Origin: UBA8401 sp041665525
Lineage (GTDB): Bacteria > Bacteroidota > Ignavibacteria > UBA10030 > UBA8401
Assembly (NCBI GenBank): GCA_041665525.1
Contig: JBAYIS010000038.1
Location: 1 to 29,610, forward strand
Length of the DNA: 29,610 bases
Direction: 5' to 3'
Below, piece after piece: positions 1 to 7,718 of the stretch. The first letter of the stretch is position 1, and each line of letters opens with the position of its first letter. The translations under genes were made by a program, and so were the position numbers. The notes under the pieces were generated by a model that saw only the letters and a program-made list of their open reading frames with translations, had not been told where the DNA came from and did no database searches.

Positions 1-39
1 AGTTTGGTTCTCACCAAGTAAAGAAAAAGATCGATTAGA

Positions 40-651
40 TTATTTCGAGTACAACTCGACGACGAGCTGCTCGTTTGCCAGCATCGGAATCTCTTCGCGT
101 TCCGGCACGCGTAAAAATGTTCCCGCCATTGCAGCTTTATCCAAAGAAACCCAGGTATAGACCGAAGCATCCTTGACGCGTTTCATAGCGTTATGGATAA
201 TATCCAGCTGCCGGCTTTTTTCCCGGACAGTGATTACATCACCTGACTTCAACTGGAAGGAGGGAATGTTCACTTTATCCTTATTCACTGTAAAGTGACC
301 ATGCGTCACCAACTGACGAGCGCTGCGGCGCGTAGGTGCAAATCCCATGCGATAGATGACATTGTCCAAGCGCAATTCCAGAAGTTTCACCAGATTGTCG
401 CCGGTTTTACCTTTCATGCGTGTCGCTTTTTCGAAGTAATTTCTGAACTGGCGTTCCAAAACGCCGTAGATATACTTCATTTTCTGTTTCTCTTTCAGCT
501 GCAACGCATATTCGGAAACCTTCATCCGCTTCCCTTTTCCGTGTTGACCCGGACCGTAGGGACGGCGTTCCATGAATTTGTTTGCTTTGCTGCTGAGTGC
601 AATCCCCAACTTACGGGACTGCTTAACTACTGAACCGGTATTACGTGCCAT
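40..651 (-). CDS. rpsD: 30S ribosomal protein S4
   Basis: S4 (203 aa) is a primary 16S rRNA binder and, in E. coli, the repressor of the alpha operon. The N-terminal domain lacks cysteines, so it is the zinc-free form. RRPYGPGQHGKGKRMKVSEY and QLKEKQKMKYIYGVLERQFR lead to the S4 domain, LELRLDNVIYRMGFAPTRRS then ARQLVTHGHFTVN. It ends MLANEQLVVELYSK. Only 39 nt remain after its stop, too few to show rpoA, which normally follows; those bases hold no recognisable feature. Confidence 0.96.
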   Translation of the reverse strand: MARNTGSVVKQSRKLGIALSSKANKFMERRPYGPGQHGKGKRMKVSEYALQLKEKQKMKYIYGVLERQFRNYFEKATRMKGKTGDNLVKLLELRLDNVIYRMGFAPTRRSARQLVTHGHFTVNKDKVNIPSFQLKSGDVITVREKSRQLDIIHNAMKRVKDASVYTWVSLDKAAMAGTFLRVPEREEIPMLANEQLVVELYSK

Positions 652-680
652 TCTTTTTTAACTTCCTATAATTAAAATTA

Positions 681-1085
681 TTACACTCTACGACGTTTCG
701 GCGGACGGCAGCCGTTGTGCGGAATCGGTGTCATGTCGCGGATAATCGTCACTTCCAGACCGGCGGTCTGCAGTGAACGGATTGCTGCTTCACGTCCGGA
801 ACCGGGACCTTTCACAAAGACTTCCACTTTCCGCAGACCAAGATCATACGCCTCTTTTGCAGCTGCTTCGGCGGAAACCTGCGCAGCAAACGGCGTATTC
901 TTTCGGGAACCTTTGAAAGCGTTCTTTCCTGCAGATGACCATGCGATTGTGTTGCCGTAGGTGTCCGTGATAGTAACGATGACATTGTTAAATGTCGCCT
1001 TCACATACACTTTGCCGTTCACGTCAACGTGAATTTTCTTTTTTTTCTTTGCCGAGACTGTCGGCGCTGCCTGTTGTTTAGCCAC
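681..1085 (-). CDS. rpsK: 30S ribosomal protein S11
   Basis: S11 (134 aa) lies on the 30S platform by the mRNA exit. After a basic N-terminus (residues 1-20, KKKKKIHVD) it shows VYVKATFNNVIVTITDTYGN, KGSRKNTPFAAQVSAEAA and VKGPGSGREAAIRSLQTAGL. The end DMTPIPHNGCRPPKRRRV is the invariant signature. The N-P/N-G context in HNGCRPP includes the asparagine that forms isoaspartate in E. coli. It starts at GTG with AAGGA upstream. Confidence 0.97.
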   Translation of the reverse strand: MAKQQAAPTVSAKKKKKIHVDVNGKVYVKATFNNVIVTITDTYGNTIAWSSAGKNAFKGSRKNTPFAAQVSAEAAAKEAYDLGLRKVEVFVKGPGSGREAAIRSLQTAGLEVTIIRDMTPIPHNGCRPPKRRRV

Positions 1086-1107
1086 AATATTCCTTTCAGA
1101 AATCTAA

Positions 1108-1491
1108 TTACTTCTTAGCGATTGCTTTTTTCTTTCCTGCAACGGTCTTACGTTTGCCTTTACGGGTACGAGAATTGGTCCGGGTGCGTTGTCCACGGAC
1201 GGGCAATCCTTTACGGTGGCGAAGTCCGCGGTATGCTCCGATGTCCATCAATCGTTTGATGTTCATCTGGTTTTCCGCACGAAGTGCTCCTTCCGTTTTA
1301 TAATCCGTCTGGATGATGGTACGGATCTTATTGACCTCTTCATCAGTCAGCGAACCGACCTTCTTGTTTTCATCCACTCCTGCTTTTGCAAGAATTTCTT
1401 TAGCAATGGAATCACCGATTCCGAAGATGTAGGTCAATCCGATAACGGACCGTTTATTTTTTGGTAAATCGACGCCAGCGATACGAGCCAC
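1108..1491 (-). CDS. rpsM: 30S ribosomal protein S13
   Basis: S13 (127 aa) contacts P-site tRNA and bridges to L5. It begins ARIAGVDLPKNKRSVIGLTY, has the helix-hairpin-helix region GIGDSIAKEILAKAGVDENK, and a C-terminal tail GLPVRGQRTRTNSRTRKGKR that reaches the tRNA. The tail ends with extra lysines (KKKAIAKK). It starts at GTG, eight bases after AGGAG. First gene of the alpha unit. Confidence 0.96.
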   Translation of the reverse strand: MARIAGVDLPKNKRSVIGLTYIFGIGDSIAKEILAKAGVDENKKVGSLTDEEVNKIRTIIQTDYKTEGALRAENQMNIKRLMDIGAYRGLRHRKGLPVRGQRTRTNSRTRKGKRKTVAGKKKAIAKK

Positions 1492-1509
1492 TGAATACTC
1501 TCCTAATTT

Positions 1510-1626
1510 TTAACCTTGTCGTTGCTTGTGTTTTGGATTTTTCTTGCAGATCACCATCACTTTGCCTTTGCGGCGGATGATCTTGCAGTTTTCACAAATC
1601 TTCTTTACAGATGCACGAACTTTCAT
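1510..1626 (-). CDS. rpmJ: 50S ribosomal protein L36 (zinc-binding type)
   Basis: A 38-residue basic protein that translates as MKVRASVKKICENCKIIRRK followed by GKVMVICKKNPKHKQRQG. The zinc ligands C11, C14, C27 and H33 are all present, so this is the zinc-containing form. It begins 19 nt after infA and ends 18 nt before rpsM, the standard place for L36. Confidence 0.95.
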   Translation of the reverse strand: MKVRASVKKICENCKIIRRKGKVMVICKKNPKHKQRQG

Positions 1627-1645
1627 TGTCTTCCCTTTTCAACTC

Positions 1646-1864
1646 TTATTTGTACCGATACGTAATTCTGCCTTTTGTCAGGTCATACGGTGAAAGTTCG
1701 ACCGTTACCTTGTCTCCAACCAGAATTTTGATGTAGTGCATACGCATTTTGCCGGAGATATGCGCCAGAATCTCATGTCCATTGTCCAGTTTTACCCGAA
1801 ACGATGCGTTGGGCAATGTGTCTGAAATTACTCCGTCAATTTTTATCGCGTCTTGTTTTGCCAT
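1646..1864 (-). CDS. infA: Translation initiation factor IF-1
   Basis: IF-1 (72 aa) is an OB-fold protein that occupies the 30S A site during initiation. The sequence AKQDAIKIDGVISDTLPNAS then FRVKLDNGHEILAHISGKMR and VGDKVTVELSPYDLTKGRI is the full family pattern with its exact usual length. The start codon lies in TAATG with the map stop. The gene order map-infA-rpmJ-rpsM is common in bacteria. Confidence 0.97.
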   Translation of the reverse strand: MAKQDAIKIDGVISDTLPNASFRVKLDNGHEILAHISGKMRMHYIKILVGDKVTVELSPYDLTKGRITYRYK

Positions 1865-2631
1865 TAATTATAGATAGTTAACACCTCTGCCTTGCCTTTG
1901 CGCACCACCACAGTATACTCGAAATGTGCCGAAGGTCTTCCGTCTTGCGTAACGATCGTCCATCGATCTGCCGCAGTCAACACTTTGAATGACCCAGCAT
2001 TCACCATTGGTTCAATCGCGAGGGTCATTCCTTCTTTCAACACTGTTCCTTTTCCCGGCTTACCGTAATTAGGAACCTGCGGATCTTCGTGCAATTCTCT
2101 GCCAACGCCGTGTCCCACCAGATCGCGCACCACTGAAAATCCTTCTGCCTCTACCAATGATTGAACAGCGAATGCGATATCCCCAATTCTGTTCCCTTCT
2201 ACCGCCTGTTCAACTGCACGATCTAAAGACTCTTTTGTTACTTTCATCAGATGCAGCTTTTCATCGCTCACATGTCCCACGGGAAAAGTAAAAGCACCGT
2301 CACCATAAAATCCGTTCTTCTTTGCGCCGACATCAATCGAAACGATCTCACCTTCCCGCAACACTCGTGATCCCGGAATACCATGAACCACTTCGCTATC
2401 GACAGAAACACACAATGTTCCGGGGAACAAATTCTTTGGATCTGAACCGTATCCTTTGAATGCCGGTTCCGCATTGCAACTCCGGATGTAATCTTCCGCC
2501 ATTGCATCAAGCTGTGCCGTTGAAACACCCGGTTTCACCTGCGTACCGATCAGCTTGATCACTTCTCCTACGATCCGGCTGCTCTCGCGCATAAGTTCTA
2601 TCTCAGCCGGAGATTTTACTAAAATCGCCAT
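1864..2631 (-). CDS. map: Methionine aminopeptidase, type I
   Basis: This enzyme (255 aa) removes the initiator methionine from nascent proteins. All five metal ligands are visible: D100 (VSIDVGA), D111 (FYGDGAF), H174 (LVGHGVGRELHEDP), E207 (LAIEPMV) and E238 (FEYTVVV). The substrate-binding histidines H83 (VVHGIPG) and H181 are present too. It has no N-terminal zinc-finger extension, so it is the plain bacterial type I. The start overlaps secY and the stop overlaps infA by one base each, so secY-map-infA are probably translationally coupled. Confidence 0.96.
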   Translation of the reverse strand: MAILVKSPAEIELMRESSRIVGEVIKLIGTQVKPGVSTAQLDAMAEDYIRSCNAEPAFKGYGSDPKNLFPGTLCVSVDSEVVHGIPGSRVLREGEIVSIDVGAKKNGFYGDGAFTFPVGHVSDEKLHLMKVTKESLDRAVEQAVEGNRIGDIAFAVQSLVEAEGFSVVRDLVGHGVGRELHEDPQVPNYGKPGKGTVLKEGMTLAIEPMVNAGSFKVLTAADRWTIVTQDGRPSAHFEYTVVVRKGKAEVLTIYN

Positions 2632-3971
2632 TAACGGCCAATACGTCCTTTTATCTTGCCGCTCTTCATGAAGCCGTCGTAATGACGCATCATTAAATGC
2701 GACTCAATCTGTTGTAATGTATCCAAAGCAACACCAACAGAGATCAACAGGCTGGTACCACCGAAGAACGATGCAAAACTGGAAGTGATTCCGAATTTCA
2801 CCATGAATGCCGGAAGAATGGCAATGATTGCCAAGAAGACCGATCCCGGCAGTGTGATTTTTGTTAAAATATTATCAATAAAGTCTGATGTATGCTTTCC
2901 GGGACGTATGCCGGGAATAAATCCGCCGTTCTTTTGCATGTTATCGGCCACGTCGTTCGGATTAAATGCAATAGCAGTGTAGAAATATGTAAAGAACACG
3001 ATCATCAGACCATAGAAAAATGAATAGGTGAACGATGTATATTCAAAATATCCTGCGATGGAACCAACAACTTCACTATCGGGGAAGAATGTCAGGATCG
3101 TGCTGGGAATGAACATTAGTGATTGTGCAAAGATAATCGGCATAACTCCAGCTGTGTTCACGCGCATCGGAATATATTGAGTGACGCCTCCGTAGACCTT
3201 GCGACCGACAAGACGTTTCGCATACTGCACCGGGATGCGGCGCGTACCCTGGGTGACCATGATAACGCCTGCGACGATCAACAGCATTGCACCCCAAATA
3301 ATTAATTCGATGATAATCGGACGTGCACCTGAACTTACCAATTGGATTTCGTCCAGCACTGCATGCGGAAACCGCGCGATAATTCCGATGAAGATAATCA
3401 GCGAAATCCCGTTTCCGAGTCCGCGTTCTGTAATCTGCTCACCCAGCCACATCATGAACATTGTACCTGCTGTCAGGAAAATCATTGTGCTCATCGCAAA
3501 AAAGAATCCTTGCACTTCTACCGGAACGATCGGAATGCCGTTGGCATTCAAACTTTCCAGTCGAACACTAACTCCCCACGCTTGTAACAGCGAAATTACA
3601 ACAGTTCCCAATCTCGTATATTGATTGATCTTTTTCCGTCCCGTCTCCCCTTCCTTTTGCAGCTTCTGGAAGAATGGAACAACAGCGCCTAACAATTGGA
3701 TGATGATCGACGCGCTGATATACGGCATGATACCAAGAGCGAAAATTGCAGCATTGCTGAAAGCTCCGCCGACAAATAGATCGTAGAGTCCAAACAATGT
3801 ATTGTCAGCCTGACTACGCATTGCATCGGCAAGCACACCAGCGTCCACTCCGGGAAGCGTAACGTGCGAACCGAGGCGAACTACTATCAGCAGACCGGCC
3901 GTGAACAGAAGGCGCGTGCGCAGTTCTTCGATCTTGAAGATATTCCTGAAACTTTCGGTGAATTTACTCAT
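2631..3971 (-). CDS. secY: Protein translocase subunit SecY
   Basis: SecY (446 aa) is the protein-conducting channel of the inner membrane and partners the SecE encoded at the other end of the window. Ten hydrophobic spans can be followed, from LLFTAGLLIVVRLG near residue 20 to SLLISVGVALDTLQQI near 410. Family signatures are ALGIMPYISASIIIQLLGAV (TM2, about 78-97), GLGNGISLIIFIGIIARFP (TM5) and the cytosolic loop GTRRIPVQYAKR (about 243-254). NGGFIPGIRPGKHTSDFID marks the loop before TM9. Its stop overlaps the map start by one base (TAATG). adk, often next in other phyla, is absent. Confidence 0.97.
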   Translation of the reverse strand: MSKFTESFRNIFKIEELRTRLLFTAGLLIVVRLGSHVTLPGVDAGVLADAMRSQADNTLFGLYDLFVGGAFSNAAIFALGIMPYISASIIIQLLGAVVPFFQKLQKEGETGRKKINQYTRLGTVVISLLQAWGVSVRLESLNANGIPIVPVEVQGFFFAMSTMIFLTAGTMFMMWLGEQITERGLGNGISLIIFIGIIARFPHAVLDEIQLVSSGARPIIIELIIWGAMLLIVAGVIMVTQGTRRIPVQYAKRLVGRKVYGGVTQYIPMRVNTAGVMPIIFAQSLMFIPSTILTFFPDSEVVGSIAGYFEYTSFTYSFFYGLMIVFFTYFYTAIAFNPNDVADNMQKNGGFIPGIRPGKHTSDFIDNILTKITLPGSVFLAIIAILPAFMVKFGITSSFASFFGGTSLLISVGVALDTLQQIESHLMMRHYDGFMKSGKIKGRIGR

Positions 3972-3990
3972 TGATAATTTTCAGATTAAG

Positions 3991-4473
3991 TTATGCAGCA
4001 ACTTTTTCATTAGAAATTTCTTTTGTCGTTCCGCCTGCCGCCGTGATTTTTTCGACAGCAGACTTGCTGAATTTATGAGCAGACACTGTCAGCTTTGCTT
4101 TTAGATCACCATCACCGAGAATCTTCACCGGCGAACGCTTGTTGGAAACGACACCAAGTTTTAACAGTACATCCGGCGTGATTATACCGTCGGTAACTTT
4201 TTTATCATCAATCAACTTCTGAAGCAACTCAACATTTACCACTGCATATTCCACTCGGTTTCTGGGGGTAAAACCGAATTTGGGAAGACGACGCACGAGA
4301 GGCATCTGCCCCCCCTCAAAATTCCTCTTTAATCCTGATCCTGAGCGCGAACCCTGGCCTTTATGACCGCGTGTAGAAGTTCCGCCGTGTCCGGATCCCT
4401 GGCCGCGGCCGATTCGTTTCTTTTTTTTGCGCGAACCTGGAGCATATGTTAAATTGCTGAGAATGTTTGCCAT
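3991..4473 (-). CDS. rplO: 50S ribosomal protein L15
   Basis: L15 (160 aa) is a late-assembly 50S protein with a long glycine- and arginine-rich N-terminal arm. That arm reads LTYAPGSRKKKKRIGRGQGS (residues 8-27), then GHGGTSTRGHKGQGSRSGSG and FEGGQMPLVRRLPKFGFTP. The C-terminal globular part has VKILGDGDLKAKLTVSAHKF and an alanine-rich end. CAGGAG precedes the ATG by six bases. It lies 19 nt upstream of secY. Confidence 0.96.
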   Translation of the reverse strand: MANILSNLTYAPGSRKKKKRIGRGQGSGHGGTSTRGHKGQGSRSGSGLKRNFEGGQMPLVRRLPKFGFTPRNRVEYAVVNVELLQKLIDDKKVTDGIITPDVLLKLGVVSNKRSPVKILGDGDLKAKLTVSAHKFSKSAVEKITAAGGTTKEISNEKVAA

Positions 4474-4533
4474 GCTTATCTCCTGTGAAGTACTAGCGCC
4501 CCGGAGTCGGAGCTCGCATCTTCGATTTATAAT

Positions 4534-4728
4534 TTATGATTTCACTTCTTCGACGACCACCAAATGCCGGACCTTATTGATCATACCACGGATCTGAGGG
4601 GTCTCTGTATGGATCACCGAGTAGTTCGGTCGACCCAAGCCGAGCGCTTTGATTGTCGCTTTGTGTTTTGCCAGCGTATCGATAATGCTGACTTTCTGCG
4701 TAATTTTTATTTTTTTCGGCGCTGCCAT
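4534..4728 (-). CDS. rpmD: 50S ribosomal protein L30
   Basis: L30 (64 aa) is a small 50S protein of the spc operon. After a short basic lead (AAPKKIKITQKVSIIDTLAK) it has the family pattern HKATIKALGLGRPNYSVIHT (about residues 20-39) and ends GMINKVRHLVVVEEVKS. I prefer the ATG at 4728; a GTG two codons upstream at 4734 is possible. It lies between rpsE and rplO as usual. The 60-nt spacer that follows contains AGGAG for rplO. Confidence 0.94.
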   Translation of the reverse strand: MAAPKKIKITQKVSIIDTLAKHKATIKALGLGRPNYSVIHTETPQIRGMINKVRHLVVVEEVKS

Positions 4729-4755
4729 TGTCACTCACACACAATTAGATGATGA

Positions 4756-5259
4756 TTAATTTTGGAAAAGTTCTTGGACGGAAATTCCGCGCTCTGTTGC
4801 TACCATGCGAGCATCGCGCATCGACAACAGCGCGCGCAGCGTTGCTTTCACAACGTTATGCGGATTTGCCGAACCCATCTGTTTTGTCAGAACGTCTTTC
4901 ACACCCGCCATCTCTAACACCGCGCGAACACCGCCGCCGGCAATTAAACCGGTACCGGGAGCTGCAGGACGAAGCAACACTTTGCCTGCACCGAATTTCC
5001 CAAGTGCATCGTGAGGAACGGTTCCGTTAATCAACGGAACTTTCACGACGTTCTTTTTTGCATCATCGGTTCCTTTAGAGATAGCATCCGCTACTTCGTT
5101 CGCTTTGCCGAGTCCGATACCGACGTAACCGTTTCCGTCTCCGACAACAACGATCGCGTTAAAACTGAAACGGCGGCCGCCTTTCACCACTTTTGCAACG
5201 CGGTTGATGTGGACCAGTTTGTCCTTCAGATCAAGATCACTTGTTTTAATTCGAGCCAA
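4756..5259 (-). CDS. rpsE: 30S ribosomal protein S5
   Basis: S5 (167 aa) sits at the mRNA entry channel and affects accuracy. The double-stranded RNA-binding-like domain has VVKGGRRFSFNAIVVVGDGN (about residues 24-43), the loop where spectinomycin-resistance changes occur elsewhere; it looks wild-type. The C-terminal domain shows RPAAPGTGLIAGGGVRAVLE and GSANPHNVVKATLRAL. Translation starts at TTG (MARIKTSDLDLKDK), seven bases after GAGG. It is separated from rplR by a tRNA-Gln gene, so after tRNA excision it would head a new mRNA segment. Confidence 0.96.
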   Translation of the reverse strand: MARIKTSDLDLKDKLVHINRVAKVVKGGRRFSFNAIVVVGDGNGYVGIGLGKANEVADAISKGTDDAKKNVVKVPLINGTVPHDALGKFGAGKVLLRPAAPGTGLIAGGGVRAVLEMAGVKDVLTKQMGSANPHNVVKATLRALLSMRDARMVATERGISVQELFQN

Positions 5260-5296
5260 GGTAAAACCTCACATTTTGTTTTTTCGTTTATTGTTG

Positions 5297-5367
5297 CTGT
5301 CGTGCCAGGATTCGAACCTAGATTAACGCCTCCAAAGGGCGCTGTCCTGCCATTGGACGACACGACA
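5297..5367 (-). tRNA. tRNA-Gln (anticodon TTG) inside the spc operon
   Basis: All parts of a cloverleaf are present on the minus strand. The acceptor stem is TGTCGTG/CACGACA (7 perfect pairs, with the weak T1-A72 pair typical of tRNA-Gln). The D arm is GTCC-AATGGCA-GGAC, the anticodon arm GCGCC-CTTTGGA-GGCGT gives anticodon TTG, the variable loop has 4 nt, and the T arm is CTAGG-TTCGAAT-CCTGG with one G-T wobble. The discriminator is G. CCA is not encoded (CAA follows). G37 and the 7-nt D-loop resemble FCB tRNA-Gln. It lies between rplR (21 nt) and rpsE (37 nt) on the same strand, so it is probably cut out of the ribosomal-protein transcript by RNase P and RNase Z. Confidence 0.96.
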
Positions 5368-5388
5368 ATGGGACGGCACGACTGCCGT

Positions 5389-5757
5389 TTAGAATTTCAA
5401 TCCGCCTTCACGGGCACCATCGGCAAATGCTTTCACACGGCCGTGGTACAGGTATCCATTACGGTCGAATACGACGGTGTTGATATTCTTTTCGATCGCC
5501 TTCTTTGCCAGCAGTTTCCCCACTAGCGTGCTTTTTTCCACTTTCGTCTTTACGGAAGCAACTTCCTGTTTCACTTCTTTCGAATTTGTCGACAGAGCCA
5601 CGAGCGTAGTACCGGTGACATCGTCGATGATCTGTCCATAAATGTCATTCAAGCTGCGATAGACGGAAAATCGCGGGCGATTTGTTGACCCGTACACCCG
5701 TTTCCGAATTGTCTGTTTGATCCGTAACCGTCTTTTTGTAGTGTCTTTTTTAATCAT
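5389..5757 (-). CDS. rplR: 50S ribosomal protein L18
   Basis: L18 (122 aa) carries 5S rRNA into the central protuberance with L5. After a basic N-terminus (KKDTTKRRLRIKQTIRKRVY) the core has RPRFSVYRSLNDIYGQIIDD. The C-terminal signature VVFDRNGYLYHGRVKAFADG (around residues 95-114) ends AREGGLKF. Length is normal. Unlike the usual L18-S5 junction, its stop is followed after 21 nt by a tRNA-Gln gene, and rpsE begins only 129 nt downstream. Confidence 0.96.
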   Translation of the reverse strand: MIKKDTTKRRLRIKQTIRKRVYGSTNRPRFSVYRSLNDIYGQIIDDVTGTTLVALSTNSKEVKQEVASVKTKVEKSTLVGKLLAKKAIEKNINTVVFDRNGYLYHGRVKAFADGAREGGLKF

Positions 5758-5777
5758 AATTTCAATTCACAAAGTTA

Positions 5778-6323
5778 TTATTTCGAACTTGCCGCTGTCT
5801 TACCGGCTTTACGACGGAGCACTTCACCTTCGTATTTAACTCCCTTACCTTTGTACGGTTCGGGAAGTTTGAACGAACGGATCTTGGCCGCTACCAGACC
5901 GACCAATTGTTTATCATATCCACTGATGATAATACTCGTCTGTGTGGGTGTCTCGATTTTCACCGATTCTGGTGCACGGAAAATGATCGGATGAGAGAAA
6001 CCGAGTGCTAATGCGAGGTTCTTTCCCTTCATTTCAGCTTTATATCCGACGCCGACCAGTTCCAGTTTCTTGGAGAAACCCTCTGAAACACCTTTGACCA
6101 TGTTCGCAACATTGGCGCGGGTCGTTCCGTGAATAGCGCGATTTGCACGCTCTTCGGTTTTCCGAGTAATAGTTACTTCACTGCCTTTAATCTCTACACC
6201 AACGTTCGGATGCAGCTGCTCTTTGAGCTCTCCGTTTTTCCCTTTGACAGTCACAATACCGTTGTTCACAGAAATAGTGACGCCGCTCGGAACTGTAATA
6301 AGTTTTTTACCTATACGAGACAC
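5778..6323 (-). CDS. rplF: 50S ribosomal protein L6
   Basis: L6 (181 aa) is a two-domain protein near the sarcin-ricin loop and factor-binding site. It begins SRIGKKLITVPSGVTISVNN after the initiator. The second domain carries LVGLVAAKIRSFKLPEPYKG and KGVKYEGEVLRRKAGK, the RNA-binding C-terminal signature. It starts at GTG, eight bases after AAGGAG. Length is typical. It is followed by rplR after 20 nt. Confidence 0.96.
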   Translation of the reverse strand: MSRIGKKLITVPSGVTISVNNGIVTVKGKNGELKEQLHPNVGVEIKGSEVTITRKTEERANRAIHGTTRANVANMVKGVSEGFSKKLELVGVGYKAEMKGKNLALALGFSHPIIFRAPESVKIETPTQTSIIISGYDKQLVGLVAAKIRSFKLPEPYKGKGVKYEGEVLRRKAGKTAASSK

Positions 6324-6337
6324 GTTCTATACTCCTT

Positions 6338-6733
6338 TTACCAAATAAGGCAGAGAACTTCTCCGCCGACATTTTCTTTGCGCGCTTGTTTATCGGACAT
6401 CAAACCTTTTGATGTGGAAACGATCGCCAATCCCAGACCATTGCTGACGCGCGGAAGATCATCTACCTGACGATAGACACGACGCCCTGGCGTGCTGACA
6501 CGACGGGATCCCTTGATAACATTGGCACCGGCATAATATTTCAATGCGATACGGATCGTCCCTTGTTTGTCATCAGCAACAACATCATATTTATTGATGA
6601 GCTTATTTTCCGCAAGGATGCGGGTAATTTCTTTCTTCACGTTGGATGCAGGGATCTCAACTTTTTTATGCTTCGCTTGGATTGCATTGCGGAGCCGTGT
6701 GAGATAATCTGCGATTGGATCTGAATGAGCCAT
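6338..6733 (-). CDS. rpsH: 30S ribosomal protein S8
   Basis: S8 (131 aa) binds helix 21 of 16S rRNA and, in E. coli, represses the spc operon through a look-alike site at the rplX-rplE junction. It starts SDPIADYLTRLRNAIQAKHK after MAH and ends with the signature STSKGLMSDKQARKENVGGE followed by VLCLIW. Length is standard. Whether S8 regulates this operon is uncertain: the 50-nt rplX-rplE gap is present but I could not draw a convincing helix-21 mimic in it. Confidence 0.96.
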   Translation of the reverse strand: MAHSDPIADYLTRLRNAIQAKHKKVEIPASNVKKEITRILAENKLINKYDVVADDKQGTIRIALKYYAGANVIKGSRRVSTPGRRVYRQVDDLPRVSNGLGLAIVSTSKGLMSDKQARKENVGGEVLCLIW

Positions 6734-6756
6734 TGTAAAAGACCTTCTGTTAAATG

Positions 6757-7026
6757 TTACCAGCTTGCTTTAGTAAGACCGGGAATTTTTCCCTCGTGTG
6801 CTAATTTTCGGAACGCCATCCGGCCAAGACCGAACTTGCGAAAATATCCGCGGGAGCGCCCTGTTTGGAAACAGCGGTTGTGCAATCGTGTCGGGTTACT
6901 ATCGCGCGGAAGAAGACGCACCGCATCAAAGTCTCCCTTTTCGATGAGTTCCTTTCGTTTTGCGGCATACTTTGCCACTAATTTTTCACGGCGCTTTTGA
7001 CGTGCTATTGAACTAAGTTTTGCCAT
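6757..7026 (-). CDS. rpsN: 30S ribosomal protein S14 (zinc-independent type)
   Basis: S14 (89 aa) is the long form without the zinc-binding CxxC pairs; the only cysteine is in RLHNRCFQTGRSRGYFRKFG (about residues 47-66), the family hallmark. It begins AKLSSIARQKRREKLVAKYA and ends LAHEGKIPGLTKASW. It sits nine nt after rplE in the classical spc position, which argues that this is the main S14 and not a zinc-starvation paralogue. Confidence 0.96.
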   Translation of the reverse strand: MAKLSSIARQKRREKLVAKYAAKRKELIEKGDFDAVRLLPRDSNPTRLHNRCFQTGRSRGYFRKFGLGRMAFRKLAHEGKIPGLTKASW

Positions 7027-7035
7027 ACGATTCCT

Positions 7036-7668
7036 TTAACTTGCTTTCGCTACTGGTTGTTCACGTTTTACGAAGGGAACGCCGAACAATTTCAGCAATT
7101 CCATCGCTTCCATATCGGTATTTGCGGTAGTAACAAACGTGATGTCCATACCGGAGATTTTTGTCACGCGGTCGGCATCAATTTCCGGGAAGATAATTTG
7201 TTCTTTGATACCCAGTGTATAGTTACCGCGACCGTCAAATGATCTGTCTGAAATACCGCGGAAATCACGAATCTGCGGCATTGCCAAGCTGATCAAACGA
7301 TCCATGAATTCAAACATCATATTGCTGCGGAGAGTAACACGTGCGCCAATGGGCAGATTCTGTCGTAATTTGAAATTGGAAATAGCCTTTTTGGCTTTGG
7401 TGATGGCAGCCTTTTGGCCGGTGATCGTTTCCAATTCAGCAACTGCAACTTCCAGCAGCTTTGCATCCTGTGTCGCTTGGCCAACGCCGATATTCACAGA
7501 GATCTTTTCCAGTTTCGGCACCTGCATGACGTTCTTATAATTGAACTGTTTCATCATTGCCGGAACGATCTCTTTTTTATATTTTTCAGCGAGACGCGGA
7601 TATACCCCTGCTTCACGGACGCCCGGTCCCTTTTTCTCTTCTTTTTGCTGCTTCTTCTCTTTTGCCAT
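7036..7668 (-). CDS. rplE: 50S ribosomal protein L5 with charged N-terminal extension
   Basis: L5 (210 aa) binds 5S rRNA with L18 and forms a bridge to S13. Conserved parts are FNYKNVMQVPKLEKISVNIG, LPIGARVTLRSNMMFEFMDR, RDFRGISDRSFDGRGNYTLG and KEQIIFPEIDADRV. The protein is about 30 residues longer than E. coli L5 (179 aa). The extra part is mainly an N-terminal lysine/glutamate-rich segment (AKEKKQQKEEKKGPGVREAG) placed before the normal start YPRLAEKYKKE. No internal ATG sits at the usual boundary and no Shine-Dalgarno sequence is visible at either position, so the extension is probably real but is not proven. Confidence 0.94.
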   Translation of the reverse strand: MAKEKKQQKEEKKGPGVREAGVYPRLAEKYKKEIVPAMMKQFNYKNVMQVPKLEKISVNIGVGQATQDAKLLEVAVAELETITGQKAAITKAKKAISNFKLRQNLPIGARVTLRSNMMFEFMDRLISLAMPQIRDFRGISDRSFDGRGNYTLGIKEQIIFPEIDADRVTKISGMDITFVTTANTDMEAMELLKLFGVPFVKREQPVAKAS

Positions 7669-7718
7669 TTTGATTTTTATTTGTGCGATACGTTATCCGC
7701 GTATCACCGATTAAGGAA

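Noticed and set aside
6757..7026. S14 as a zinc-starvation paralogue
   Set aside because: It lacks the CxxC motifs, but it is in the primary spc position between rplE and rpsH, so it is simply the zinc-free main S14.
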